A DNA stretch of 64,000 nucleotides. Origin: Serripes groenlandicus. Taxonomy: Eukaryota > Mollusca > Bivalvia > Cardiida > Cardiidae. Below are positions 31,201 to 37,439 of this stretch, in pieces. The translations under genes were made by a program, and so were the position numbers. The notes beneath the pieces were generated by a model, which saw nothing but the letters and a program-made list of their open reading frames with translations, was not told the origin of the DNA and searched no databases. The stretch is taken from the NCBI GenBank assembly GCA_031761405.1, contig JASEVX010000010.1, forward strand, positions 33,785,322-33,849,321, written 5' to 3'. The number at the start of each line of letters is the position of its first letter. The first letter of the stretch is position 1.

Positions 31201-33730
31201 GGCCCAAGTTTGATAACCAGCGAATTTATTTGCACAAGGGTATTTTTCGGAGTGGATCTTGTATATGAAGAGTGTAGCATATTTTTTGGGTGAAACACTT
31301 GAATTTTACTTGATTTTGAAAATTGGACATATCTTGGATGTTAGATTGACTTCAAATTTCACTCTTTTTATACCCCCCACAAACAAGTTTTGGGGGGTTA
31401 TATAGGAATCATCCTGTCTGTCCGTCTGTCTGTCCATATGTCTTGTAAGCACAACTCCTCCTTAACGGCTGGACCGATTCTGATGAAACTTTACACAGTT
31501 GCAGTACACAACCTGAGGATATGCATGAAGTAAGATTATCCCGGTCGGAAATATATCTTTCCGTCCATCTGTCCTTATGTCTTGTAAGCGCAGGACGGGG
31601 GGTATCCTTTTGTGAGTTCACTCACAGTTTTAGTTATCTTTTACTCATTTGCATTGACTATCAATGCAGAGGACAGTGATACATATAATATGTGGGATTC
31701 TTGTTTGTGTTTGGGAAAGGGTAAACATTAATAAGAGTTATTGTAATAATACATTATTTTCTATCTTCCAGGCAATGGCTGTACACTGGCTGACTAATAA
31801 TGTTTTTGCTCTGGCACAAAATCAGGTTTTGATGCAACCGAGCGTGAAAAAGTACTTAAATATGCCAGAACCTAATCCACCCACATCTGCACAGAAGGGC
31901 CTTACAGGCTTCAATGAAAATGTTGTAAAGAGTAAGTTTCAGTTGGTTGGGGGTTTAAATGGCCAGTACTGAGCAGAAGACCCCAATGTAACCTTTTGGA
32001 AATTATCTGTTTCAGTTGTCAGTTTCTGTTAACCCTTTCTCTCATACGACAATTCTGCCGCAGACGACTTTGAACATATTTTGTCAAAGAATAGAAAATC
32101 TCTATAATTGAATGGATAACCTATGACTAAAAGTGGAAAACATTGTGGCAAAAGGAGAAAATGCTCGCTTTCAGCAATGTCTTCTTTTGTCACAATGTTT
32201 TCAAAAAGCAGAGGCGTCAGAAAGTGTCTATATGAGGGAAAGGGTTAACTTTTAGCTTCAAACCATGGTCCAATTCCACAAACCTTACTTATGCCTCAGT
32301 CACAAACGGTTTGCGGCAGGTTTGCGGCGGCCGTAAGCCCTAAAATGCGCTCAAGGTATGATATTGTGATCGCCTTTTGTCCAGCGTGCTTCGTGCGTCA
32401 ACATCGTCTCCATTGTATTCAGTGGGTCAATTAGGATGAAACTTCACAGAAAGCATCCTCACCGGAATTTCTTCAAATGTTCGGGATCCATGCAGGATTC
32501 TGGTTTCCATGGCAACAAAACGAAAACAATTTTAAAATTCTTCTTTTCCAAAACCGGTTAGCCTGGTTTCAAATTATTTTGTAGAAAATTCCTTGGGTGA
32601 CCCTATCTCAGATTCCATCAAACCATGTTGATTGGTAAAAAAACATGGCTGCCAGGGGATGGGGCTTTTTTGTCTTATATGGCATTTGTGGAAACTTAAA
32701 AATAATTTTGTAGAAATGTTCCTTAGGTGACCCTCTATCAGATTACTTCAAGCCATGTTGATTGTTTGAAAAACATGGCGCTGTTTTGCCTTATATGGCT
32801 ATAGTTAAAACTTTAAAAAGTATCTGACCGATTTTCAAATTATTATGTAGAAAATTCCTTTGGTGACCCTTTTGTTAGCCTTATATTGGCTTTAGTAAAA
32901 ACTTTAAATATCTTCTCCTCCCAAACTATTTTGCCGATTTTCAAATAATTTTTCAGAAATGTTTCTTGGTGACACTCTACGAGATTCCTTTAAGCCATGG
33001 TGATTGGTAAAAAAACATGGCCACTAGGGGGCGGGGCTGATTTGAGATTTAATTTTTGCCTAATGGCAGTGGAGCGATACTGGCCCTCTCGGGCCTCTTG
33101 TATTTAACCCTTTCCCACATATCTGCAGCAAATAAATTGAAAACATCTTACAGAAAATCTCTATAAATACGAGTTTTAATTTTCAATAGAGTTGAAAACG
33201 TTGTGGCAAAAGGTGAAATTGATCTTTATATTTTCAAAAGTCAGATACATCTATATGCAGAAAAGGTTAGTAGATGTTTTCGAAGCAATAGACTATAACA
33301 CTATATTATCTATGAGATTTATCATGTCCACTAAACATATTATATATTTAACCCTTTCCCTCAGAAAAATTGCTTTCTGATGCCTCTGCAGCGGCAAGTT
33401 TTGAAAACACTGTGACAAAGGGGAAATTGCTCAAAACAAGCAATTTCCCATTTCGACACAATGTTTTCAATAAGTATGTCTTCATTTAGGGAGATTCTCC
33501 ATATTATTGTTCAGATGATTTCAAAGTCGTCTGCTACAGTTTTGTTGTATGTGGGAAAGGGTTAATATTCATGATGCAAATGTTGTAAAATTGCAGGACT
33601 ACAAATGCATAGGAACAAAAGACAGTTAGAGGACAGAAAAGCTGTGGCGACAATGGACTTTAAAAGTGCAGGAGAAGGACCCATACCCAAGACATATTCT
33701 TACAATCCCAAACAGAAAAAGATATCATAG
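19155..33730 (+). CDS. OXA1L: OXA1L, mitochondrial inner-membrane insertase (nine exons)
   Basis: Oxa1/YidC/Alb3-family insertase that puts mitochondrially made proteins into the inner membrane beside the mitoribosome. Coding exons are 19155-19241, 20640-20777, 21775-21997, 23644-23787, 24440-24525, 28023-28187, 29296-29400, 31772-31931 and 33597-33730; they total 1242 nt in one frame (413 aa). Residues 1-75 are basic and poor in acids, fitting a mitochondrial presequence. GFGISYTGMGLYERLLENIH precedes TM1 (about 137-163). A charged helical hairpin, TM2 (about 213-240), the hallmark EGGTLWFLDLTVIDPFYILP and TM3-TM5 (about 262-335) follow. The basic C-terminal tail is shorter than in human OXA1L. 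Every intron has GT-AG ends. The start was chosen because exon 1 joins exon 2 in phase and lies after a short unique promoter. Introns are loaded with MITEs but exons are clean, so the gene is probably functional. Confidence 0.95.
19555..20237. mobile_element. 683 bp element with 70 bp terminal inverted repeats
   Basis: GGGGTCGTTGTCGTATCAGA at 19555 and its complement ending at 20237 begin arms of about 70 bp with roughly two mismatches. The arms are rich in GTACATATATGTATAC palindromes. Flanking phrases GTTACTGGGGCTGTA (left) and GTTACTGGGTTCTGTA (right, six bases beyond the arm) may be an imperfect target duplication. It lies in OXA1L intron 1. Confidence 0.75.
20640..20777 (+). CDS. OXA1L: OXA1L coding exon 2
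   Basis: 46 codons, VQTKHFHSRYLSSCQAKWNG through VLGVRYASDIIS. Acceptor TTGTTTTCAG, donor GTAAGT, phase 0 at both ends. Part of the poorly conserved N-terminal region. A MITE remnant (TTGTCTGCTTCAGATTGAAT) lies 30 bp before the acceptor. Confidence 0.8.
20790..20965 (+). mobile_element. Decayed V-SINE
   Basis: GATCAGTGGGTAATAAG and TTCCAGAGGTCCTGAGTT are remnants of the tRNA-like head. GGGAAAGCCAGGAAACATGA and AACTGGCCTCCATGAATGAT match the body of the SINE at 57368. The tail is gone. Confidence 0.6.
21443..21677 (+). mobile_element. CCCTTTCCC MITE, TCATA subfamily, complete
   Basis: 235 bp between TTAA sites in OXA1L intron 2, 97 bp upstream of exon 3. A end left, B end right (AATTGTCGTATGAGGG). 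Hairpin centre GCACAAAACGTGC. Confidence 0.93.
21775..21997 (+). CDS. OXA1L: OXA1L coding exon 3
   Basis: KPLVPEGYILDTPPVPASEM leads into GEPTLQSQGFGISYTGMGLY and ENIHVGFDVPWFVAVAL. The block corresponds to the human GLGSYTPVGL...PWWGAIA segment at the start of TM1. Acceptor TTTCAG; the exon ends one base into a Val codon. Confidence 0.93.
22046..22274 (+). mobile_element. CCCTTTCCC MITE, ACATA subfamily, complete
   Basis: TTAACCCCTTCCCACCTGCA to GTATGTGGGAAAGGGTTAA, 49 bp after the exon 3 donor. Centre TTGCTCATCATGAGCAA, flanked by the inverted pair GTGGCCAAAGG / CCTTTGGCCAC. Confidence 0.92.
22278..22575 (+). mobile_element. V-SINE, diverged
   Basis: Head CAGTAGCTCAGTCGGTTG (A box) and GAGTTCCAATCAAAGC (B box). 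Body CCAATGGGCTAACAGTC, GAAAGCCATGAAACACATG and GGGTGCCGTGATATGACTG. Tail CTTTAAACAAAAATC plus ATCAATCAATC. It abuts the MITE ending at 22274. Confidence 0.8.
22600..23380. repeat. Decayed Fam-A-type repeats
   Basis: AGCTCATCTGCGGTGGTGAG and GCTCACTATTATGATCACTG recall the Fam-A hairpin. Units with TTGTCCAAAAGGACTGGCCT and GATCCGATGAAAAACATGGC follow. No intact 3' end. Confidence 0.55.
23380..23592 (+). mobile_element. CCCTTTCCC MITE, chimeric
   Basis: Left end of the TCATA subfamily (TTTCCCTCATATAGACGCTT), right end of the ACATA subfamily (GTCGTCTGCTGCAGATTTG, TATGTGGGAAAGGG). The hairpin's left arm is partly deleted. It lies 51 bp upstream of OXA1L exon 4. Confidence 0.8.
23644..23787 (+). 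CDS. OXA1L: OXA1L coding exon 4
   Basis: VSLSLRVLVIPLFIWQKKS completes TM1. SPEMMRLKLRLEDAKLRGNL is the charged matrix-side hairpin, matching the human EIQKFSSRIREAKLAGD region. Donor GTAAGT. Confidence 0.93.
23976..24256. repeat. Tandem repeat of about 66 bp in OXA1L intron 4
   Basis: Four units with CATATTTCTCAGTTGTTTGT, CTGTCCGTCATGCTTT and TTTATTGACAGGTGAC. Each unit contains TTGACAG|GTGAC, which resembles an acceptor and donor back to back. The real exon 5 acceptor (ACTTCAG) is not part of the array. Confidence 0.85.
24258..24392 (+). mobile_element. CCCTTTCCC MITE, ACATA subfamily, right half
   Basis: AAGCAATTTCACCTTAAGTC to GTATGTGGGTTAGGGTTAA. The left half has been replaced by the preceding tandem array. 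It ends about 48 bp before exon 5. Confidence 0.75.
24440..24525 (+). CDS. OXA1L: OXA1L coding exon 5
   Basis: Completes the split codon to give TEMYQMDYMSYIKDNPYSKK then GMVLGPCCQ, the second half of the hairpin and start of TM2. Acceptor ACTTCAG, donor GTAGGT. Confidence 0.9.
24607..24837 (+). mobile_element. CCCTTTCCC MITE, TCATA subfamily, complete
   Basis: Left CTAA-ACCCTTTCCCTCATATA, right GTCGTATGTGGGAAAGGGTTAA. Hairpin GCACAAAACGTGC. Right TIR has the ACATA-type GTGGG, so the subfamilies exchange ends. Confidence 0.92.
24861..26215. mobile_element. Possible inverted-repeat element containing a MITE
   Basis: CCTTGCCTAAGCAGGGCTCT on the left is roughly complementary to AGAGCCCTGCCTAAGGGC on the right, about 1.35 kb apart. 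The interior has no recognised protein and hosts the MITE at 25277. No target duplication found. Confidence 0.4.
25277..25506 (+). mobile_element. CCCTTTCCC MITE, TCATA subfamily, complete
   Basis: 230 bp between TTAA sites. A end left, B end right, hairpin GCACAAAACGTGC. Very similar to the copy at 24607, suggesting a recent common source. Confidence 0.93.
26405..27335. repeat. 46 bp minisatellite, about 20 units, OXA1L intron 5
   Basis: Unit TTCTCCTAATCTAGCTGTWA + AGTAGGGTBTAACACTTAGA + GATAAC. Two alternating variants are visible: AGTAGGGT with TAACACTTAGAGA, and AGTAGTGTGTGACACTTAGGGA. There are no spacers, so it is not CRISPR-like. Confidence 0.95.
27739..27968 (-). mobile_element. CCCTTTCCC MITE, TCATA subfamily, complete
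   Basis: B end left (CATACGACAATTCTGCAGC), A end right (GGCGTCAGAAAGCGTTTATA). Hairpin GCTCGTTTTGAGC. It lies 54 bp upstream of OXA1L exon 6. Confidence 0.93.
28023..28187 (+). CDS. OXA1L: OXA1L coding exon 6
   Basis: 55 codons containing the strongest family signature: MFWSLRRMCDLPLMGLKEGG then TLWFLDLTVIDPFYILPLAT, matching the human [25 protein letters not shown] region. Phase 0 at both ends. Confidence 0.96.
28262..28552 (+). mobile_element. Fam-G fragment joined to a Fam-B 3' end
   Basis: GAGCTCGGTTCCTTTCGAAA and GACTGGATTATGGCCCTTTA are the complement of the tandem unit at 38610-39560. GGCAAGCACTTAATAAAGTC GAGCACGCTATC is a Fam-B terminus. Mosaic remnant in intron 6. Confidence 0.6.
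28734..28892 (+). mobile_element. CCCTTTCCC MITE, ACATA subfamily, internally deleted
   Basis: TTAACCCTTTCCCACATACA, CCTCTGCAGCAGACGACTTT and GCCACAATGTTTTC remain. The central hairpin is missing and the right end has decayed to CTATGTTGGAAAC. Confidence 0.75.
28991..29206 (+). mobile_element. CCCTTTCCC MITE, TCATA subfamily, near complete
   Basis: Both TTAA ends intact. Hairpin GCTCAAAACCAGC has one unpaired change. The segment AAAATATGTTCAAA before GTCGTCTGCTGCAG is deleted. It ends 89 bp before exon 7. Confidence 0.92.
29296..29400 (+). CDS. OXA1L: OXA1L coding exon 7
   Basis: LGADSQKVAQKPFFMKCFMR then SLPVISFIFISNFPA, the loop and TM4 (human LGAETG ... MPLITLPITMHFPT). Acceptor TTTTTTTCAG, donor GTAAGT. 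Confidence 0.95.
29437..29602 (-). mobile_element. CCCTTTCCC MITE, internally deleted
   Basis: AAGCCTTTCCCATATACAAC to GTGTCTGTATGAGGGAAAGG GATAA. One arm of the hairpin is missing (TATGAGCAAATTCTCC). Confidence 0.75.
29614..29800 (-). mobile_element. CCCTTTCCC MITE, decayed
   Basis: TTAATACTTTCCCATATATC, AAATCTGCAGCTGAC and TTGTGGCAAAAGGAGAAATT are recognisable. The right end is lost after GTGCTGCAG. Confidence 0.6.
29868..30098 (+). mobile_element. CCCTTTCCC MITE, TCATA subfamily, complete
   Basis: TTAA to TTAA, A end left. Hairpin GCTCAAAACGAGC is perfect. Right end TTGTTGTATGGGGGAAAGGG. Confidence 0.92.
30225..30330 (+). mobile_element. CCCTTTCCC MITE core remnant
   Basis: TTTTGATGCATCTACAGC, AAATTGGCAAAAGAAGAAAG and ATGTTGTTTTCACATGATTT resemble the ACATA subfamily. 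No termini. Confidence 0.4.
30560..31140. repeat. Fam-A-type internal repeats, no intact ends
   Basis: GTATGCGCTAACGTTTGGCTTC, CAAATAATTCGATATTTTCC, TTGATTAGTAAAACACATGG and ATGGCAATGGAGTGATATTG follow the order of Fam-A units seen at 14331 and 32338. Confidence 0.55.
31366..31640 (+). mobile_element. Fam-D short element (CCCCCC hairpin)
   Basis: 5' hairpin ATACCCCCCACAAAC...TTTTGGGGGGTTAT, leader CTGTCTGTCCGTCTGTCTG, body TAAGCACAACTCCTCCTTAA, and a 3' hairpin GTGAGTTCACTCAC. Non-coding. Confidence 0.65.
31772..31931 (+). CDS. OXA1L: OXA1L coding exon 8
   Basis: AMAVHWLTNNVFALAQNQVL is TM5 (human AVFMYWLSSNLFSLVQ). QPSVKKYLNMPEPNPP and the start of the matrix tail follow. Donor GTAAGT after a split Arg codon. 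Confidence 0.95.
32029..32248 (-). mobile_element. CCCTTTCCC MITE, TCATA subfamily, near complete
   Basis: B end left, A end right, both TTAA intact. GTCTGCTGC is missing from the right inner repeat (AAAAAGCAGAGGCGTCAG). Hairpin GCTCGCTTTCAGC is slightly degraded. Confidence 0.9.
32338..33098 (+). mobile_element. Fam-A element with intact 3' end
   Basis: GATATTGTGATCGCCTTTTG and CCAGCGTGCTTCGTGCGTCA lead into four units containing GTTGATTGGTAAAAAAACAT. It ends GCGATACTGGCCCTCTCGGG CCTCTTGT. It serves as the uninterrupted reference for the split element at 14331-16731. Confidence 0.7.
33105..33260 (-). mobile_element. CCCTTTCCC MITE, left part
   Basis: TTAACCCTTTCCCACATATC, GAAAACATCTTACAGAAAAT and GTTGTGGCAAAAGGTGAAAT remain. 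The right end is decayed. Confidence 0.65.
33348..33565 (+). mobile_element. CCCTTTCCC MITE, complete, 31 bp before OXA1L exon 9
   Basis: TTAACCCTTTCCCTCAGAAA to GTATGTGGGAAAGGGTTAA. Hairpin TTGCTCAAAACAAGCAA. The MITE occupies most of the space where the intron 8 branch point would lie. Confidence 0.9.
33597..33730 (+). CDS. OXA1L: OXA1L coding exon 9 and stop
   Basis: RLQMHRNKRQLEDRKAVATM then GPIPKTYSYNPKQKKIS and TAG. It matches the end of the human tail ([22 protein letters not shown]). The human protein continues about 35 residues more, so this tail is shorter. A MITE begins 12 bp after the stop. Confidence 0.92.
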
Positions 33731-33742
33731 TTATACTTTAAG

Positions 33743-33957
33743 TTAACACTTTCCCACCTGAAGATGTCATTTGAAAAATCTTTATACAGATACACAAAAA
33801 CTGCACCAGACAACTTAGAACACAACTGGGGAAAGTGAAAGATCTCTAAAAATAAAAGTGTTATTATTGAAAACAATTGAAAACATGGTGGCAAAAGGAG
33901 TTTAGTTCATGATGAGCAATTTCCTCTTTTGCCACAATGTTTTCAGAAGTCAAATTA
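33743..33957 (-). mobile_element. CCCTTTCCC MITE forming the start of the OXA1L 3' UTR
   Basis: TTAACACTTTCCCACCTGAA begins 12 bp after the stop codon. AACATGGTGGCAAAAGGAG, GATGAGCAATTTCCTC and CCACAATGTTTTCAGAAGTC are typical. AATAAA at 33851-33856 lies inside it and is the nearest candidate poly(A) signal. Confidence 0.75.
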
Positions 33958-34119
33958 GCAGTAACACATTTGCTATTATACCATCACTCGGGTGGCAATT
34001 TAGAACCATCTTGTTAATTGACCATTTTTTGTCATCAGAAACAGTTGCAACTCAAAATTCCTCACAAGACGTGGTGTAACAGTATGGTCTATGATAAACT
34101 GATAAGTACAGAAATAGTT

Positions 34120-34800
34120 TATTACTATTCAACTTTCGAGTGATATTTACACGAGTGGAACTACTGAGAGATATTTACACAAGTGTAACTTATGAGTGAT
34201 ACTTACACAAGTGATGTTTACAAAAGTGTAACTAACGAGCGTTATTTACACAAGTGTTACTTACAAGTAATATTTACACAAGTGAAACTACAAGTGATAT
34301 TTACACAAGTCTAACTAACAAGCGATATTTACACAAATGTAACTAACGAGCGATAAATTACACAAGTGATATTTACAAAAGTGTAACTAATGAGCAATAT
34401 TTACACAAGTGTAAGACCCGGCTGGGTAGCTCAATTGGTAGCGTATCTGACTCGTGATCTGGAGGTCACAGGTTCGATACCCGGTTGCGGCGACATTCTT
34501 TCGGGCGATGTTTTCCATTGCCTCTCACCTCTGATTTATGTGAGAAAGTAGTCAGTGGCTTTGAAAGAATGTTGTGTAAGTACTGTGGGAAAGCCAGGAA
34601 AACATGGGTAGGTGCACTGACCGCCGTGATATGAATAAAGCTGTTGAAAGCGGCGTTAAAACTCCAAACAAACAAACAAACAAAAAAACACAAGTGTAAC
34701 TAACAAGCAATATTTACAAAAGTGTTACTAACGAGTGGTACGTTCACAAATGTAACTTACAAGTGATATTTACAAAAGTGTAAATAATGATTGCTTCTAC
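34120..34800. repeat. 28 bp minisatellite interrupted by a SINE
   Basis: Unit GTGTAACTAACGAGCGATAT + TTACACAA, with many point variants, on both sides of the SINE at 34415-34687. About 15 units in all. Confidence 0.88.
34415..34687 (+). mobile_element. V-SINE, complete, inside the minisatellite
   Basis: Head GGGTAGCTCAATTGGTAG and GGTTCGATACCCGG, body and GCGGCGTTAAAA tail with ACAAACAAACAAAC. ACACAAGTGTAA flanks it at 34403-34414 and 34688-34699. The phrase also recurs in the host repeat, so the duplication is likely but not unique. Highly similar to the SINE at 11005. Confidence 0.9.
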
Positions 34801-35279
34801 ACAAGTTTGTTATAAGCGTGTAAAATCATGAGGGATAAATCTCTCGTATGAAACATTCAGTGGTAAAATAATATATATTACATATTCGATTATGTATGTA
34901 ATTTCTTGTTGATGGCATTTTTTCATAAAAGAAGCTGTGCTAATGGTGCTTTTTTGACGAAGTTGCCGACGTTATACATGTGATGTCTGATCATGTCCAA
35001 TGGGAATCATTTCTATTGGAAATTATGTTTCATCCCCTTGTATTTCTATTAATCTTTGCAATAGTGTTTTACGTTTGATACCCCTGAAGTAAATTTCGTT
35101 TGGAAGTCATTGTGAAATAAGAGCACGGCAAGGTGATGTCAACACGTATTTGAATTCAAAAGTGTTCAATTGTACAGCCAGTTTTGGTTACAGATGATGT
35201 CCAAAGGTGCTTGTATGACTGGATGCCCAACAGTGGGGATCCTGATAAGACTGACTGGATTTTTACAGATCTAAAAGTC

Positions 35280-35488
35280 AAGCTGTTTTCTGATGCCATT
35301 GCAGCAGACAACTGTTGAAAACATTGTGCCAAAACATGAAATTGCTCATAATGAGCAATTTCTCGTTTTGCCACAGTGTTTTCATTTCTCATCAATGATT
35401 AAGCTTTCATAGAGGTAAACCACATTTCTAACCAGATTTGTTCAAAGTCGTCTACTGCAGAATTCTTGTATGGGGGGAAAGGGTTAAG
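35280..35488 (+). mobile_element. CCCTTTCCC MITE, ACATA subfamily, left TIR lost
   Basis: CTGTTTTCTGATGCCATTGC, hairpin TTGCTCATAATGAGCAA and right end TTCTTGTATGGGGGGAAAGG GTTAA. Confidence 0.8.
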
Positions 35489-37200
35489 AGATGCAGTGGA
35501 TGTTATAATGTCATACAGCTGGTTTTTGTAAATACTGTACATGTTTATTTGTTTGAGTTGAGCGAGATAAAATTTTAAGAACCCAAGACTTAACCTTGTT
35601 AAAAATGTTGTGAACCCTTTCCCTAGCTGACAGGATAGTGTTAACCTAAAAGCATATTTCGTTATTTTTGTTTCCCTAATAAAATAGCCAAAAGATTTTA
35701 TTTCTAAAAAAGAATTGTTTTAGTCAGCAAGATAACTATTTATGTCAACTTAGTCATATGCTTAAATATACATTCTACCATTCATGGTTTTACAAAATAT
35801 TAGGGAAACAAAAATGAAGAAATATGCTTTAAGTGTTTAAGTATGTATTACTTGGCCCTAAGTACGGTTTGTGAAATTAGACCCTGTTGTCTGCGTGGAA
35901 AATATGTCCATACAAAGTATGTAAAGGGGTTAAAATACAGTGTGCAAATTTGTTAACAAGATTACCTAGAAATTCTTCAGAAACTAGTCTTTATATATGG
36001 GTATCCATCTAGTATTTTAACCACCTTATGAATAAGGATTTCCATCCACTTTTAGTGTTGAAAAGGGTTAATCTATGAATTCGCAGTTTTATTGTAACTC
36101 TGTTTGTACTCAAAGACAGTTAGAAGGCGGTTAAAGTCATTTCGGTTATTGATAAGCATGGTTTTGGAACATGTGCATCTGTGCCCTTTTCATTTACAAA
36201 TAACTTATTACTGTGCAAATATATCCATTTGACTGCATACTAAGGGATGTTAAAAGATTATTCAGTCATATTAATTTGCATAGCGATAAGTTTGAAAATG
36301 GCACATCTGGTTTGAAGGTATCTACAGAAAAGGCAAGTCACTTAGGGCAGAAAGACACGGACGATGTGTATTCAAGACCCTATTCTTTTGGATGAGGAAA
36401 GTCAATAGGTAGTCTGGAATACACCAATAATGGCGGACCTTATTGGACATAGTGTAGCATGCAAAAGACTTTAGAGACCTGTTTGAGAACCAAACCGGTT
36501 TAACCTTTCCACTGCAGAAAACATCAAGTTGTATTGGTCTGCTGTAAATTTTACGAAAATCAATTGTATATTAACCAATTTACTATATATGTGATATATA
36601 TATGGGGGGAAGTGACCAATCTAGGTGCCATTGTTGGTTTATGCCAGGCATACTAATTATCTCCTGCCGAAGGCACAGATAGGATATTGGTTTGGCATTA
36701 TCTATCCATTCAGAGCCATATCTAAGGCATGATTAGATGTATTTGATTAAAACTGTATGGAAATGTTATCCATCATAGGCAAAAATCAGATCGTCTCAAA
36801 AAAATATGCCCTGTTCATTTTATATGTATTTGTACCGTTTATCATGGTTTATATCACACTTTCTTTGTGGACACTCTACAAGCCACATTGAACATACACC
36901 ATCATGAAAGTTCATCAGAACTTCATCAATTCTTGTTTAAACTCTAAAACTGGGTTATGGGGGGTAAACAAATAGGGTCACTAGGTCAAATATAAAAAAG
37001 ACCATATGAACACTCTAGAAGCCTCTATTTTTCATCAAATCATAATGAGGGTTCATTCATCCCCCTCAAATCCCAGTTAGTTTCAAAACTGGTTTATATT
37101 GGATCAAAAACTAGGGCAGATATTAGAGAAGAACTTTTGAGGGTCACCAAAGGAACATTTCAGCAAAATCATTTGGAAATTGGCCAGATATTTTTGGAGA
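35489..37200. other. Mostly unassigned spacer between OXA1L and OSGEP
   Basis: No exon recognised. It holds a 180 bp hairpin (35650-35829) and Fam-A-like fragments from about 36850 (GTCACTAGGTCAAATATAAA). Confidence 0.5.
35650..35829. repeat. Long inverted repeat (32 bp arms)
   Basis: AAGCATATTTCGTTATTTTT followed by GTTTCCCTAATA on the left is answered by TATTAGGGAAACAAAAATGA then AGAAATATGCTT on the right, with about 115 bp between. Two mismatches. Could be a small MITE. No target duplication is clear. Confidence 0.8.
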
Positions 37201-37439
37201 AGAGGATTTTGTGAGTACTCGATATAACCATATAATGCAAAACAGCCCCACCCCCTGGCAGCCATCTTTAAAAATCGACCAACCAGTTTGTGAGAAGAAC
37301 AATTTTAAAATTCATTTGGTTGCCATGGAAACAAGAATTATATATGCATCCAACAAATTTGAAGGCATTCTGGAGAGTATATACATTGGGGAGATGTTTA
37401 CTGAGCACTTTTATCCAAAATGACACACTTTGCTCTACT

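Noticed and set aside
36213..36395. 60-codon frame between OXA1L and OSGEP
   Set aside because: No homology recognised, no splice context, and length within chance for this AT content.
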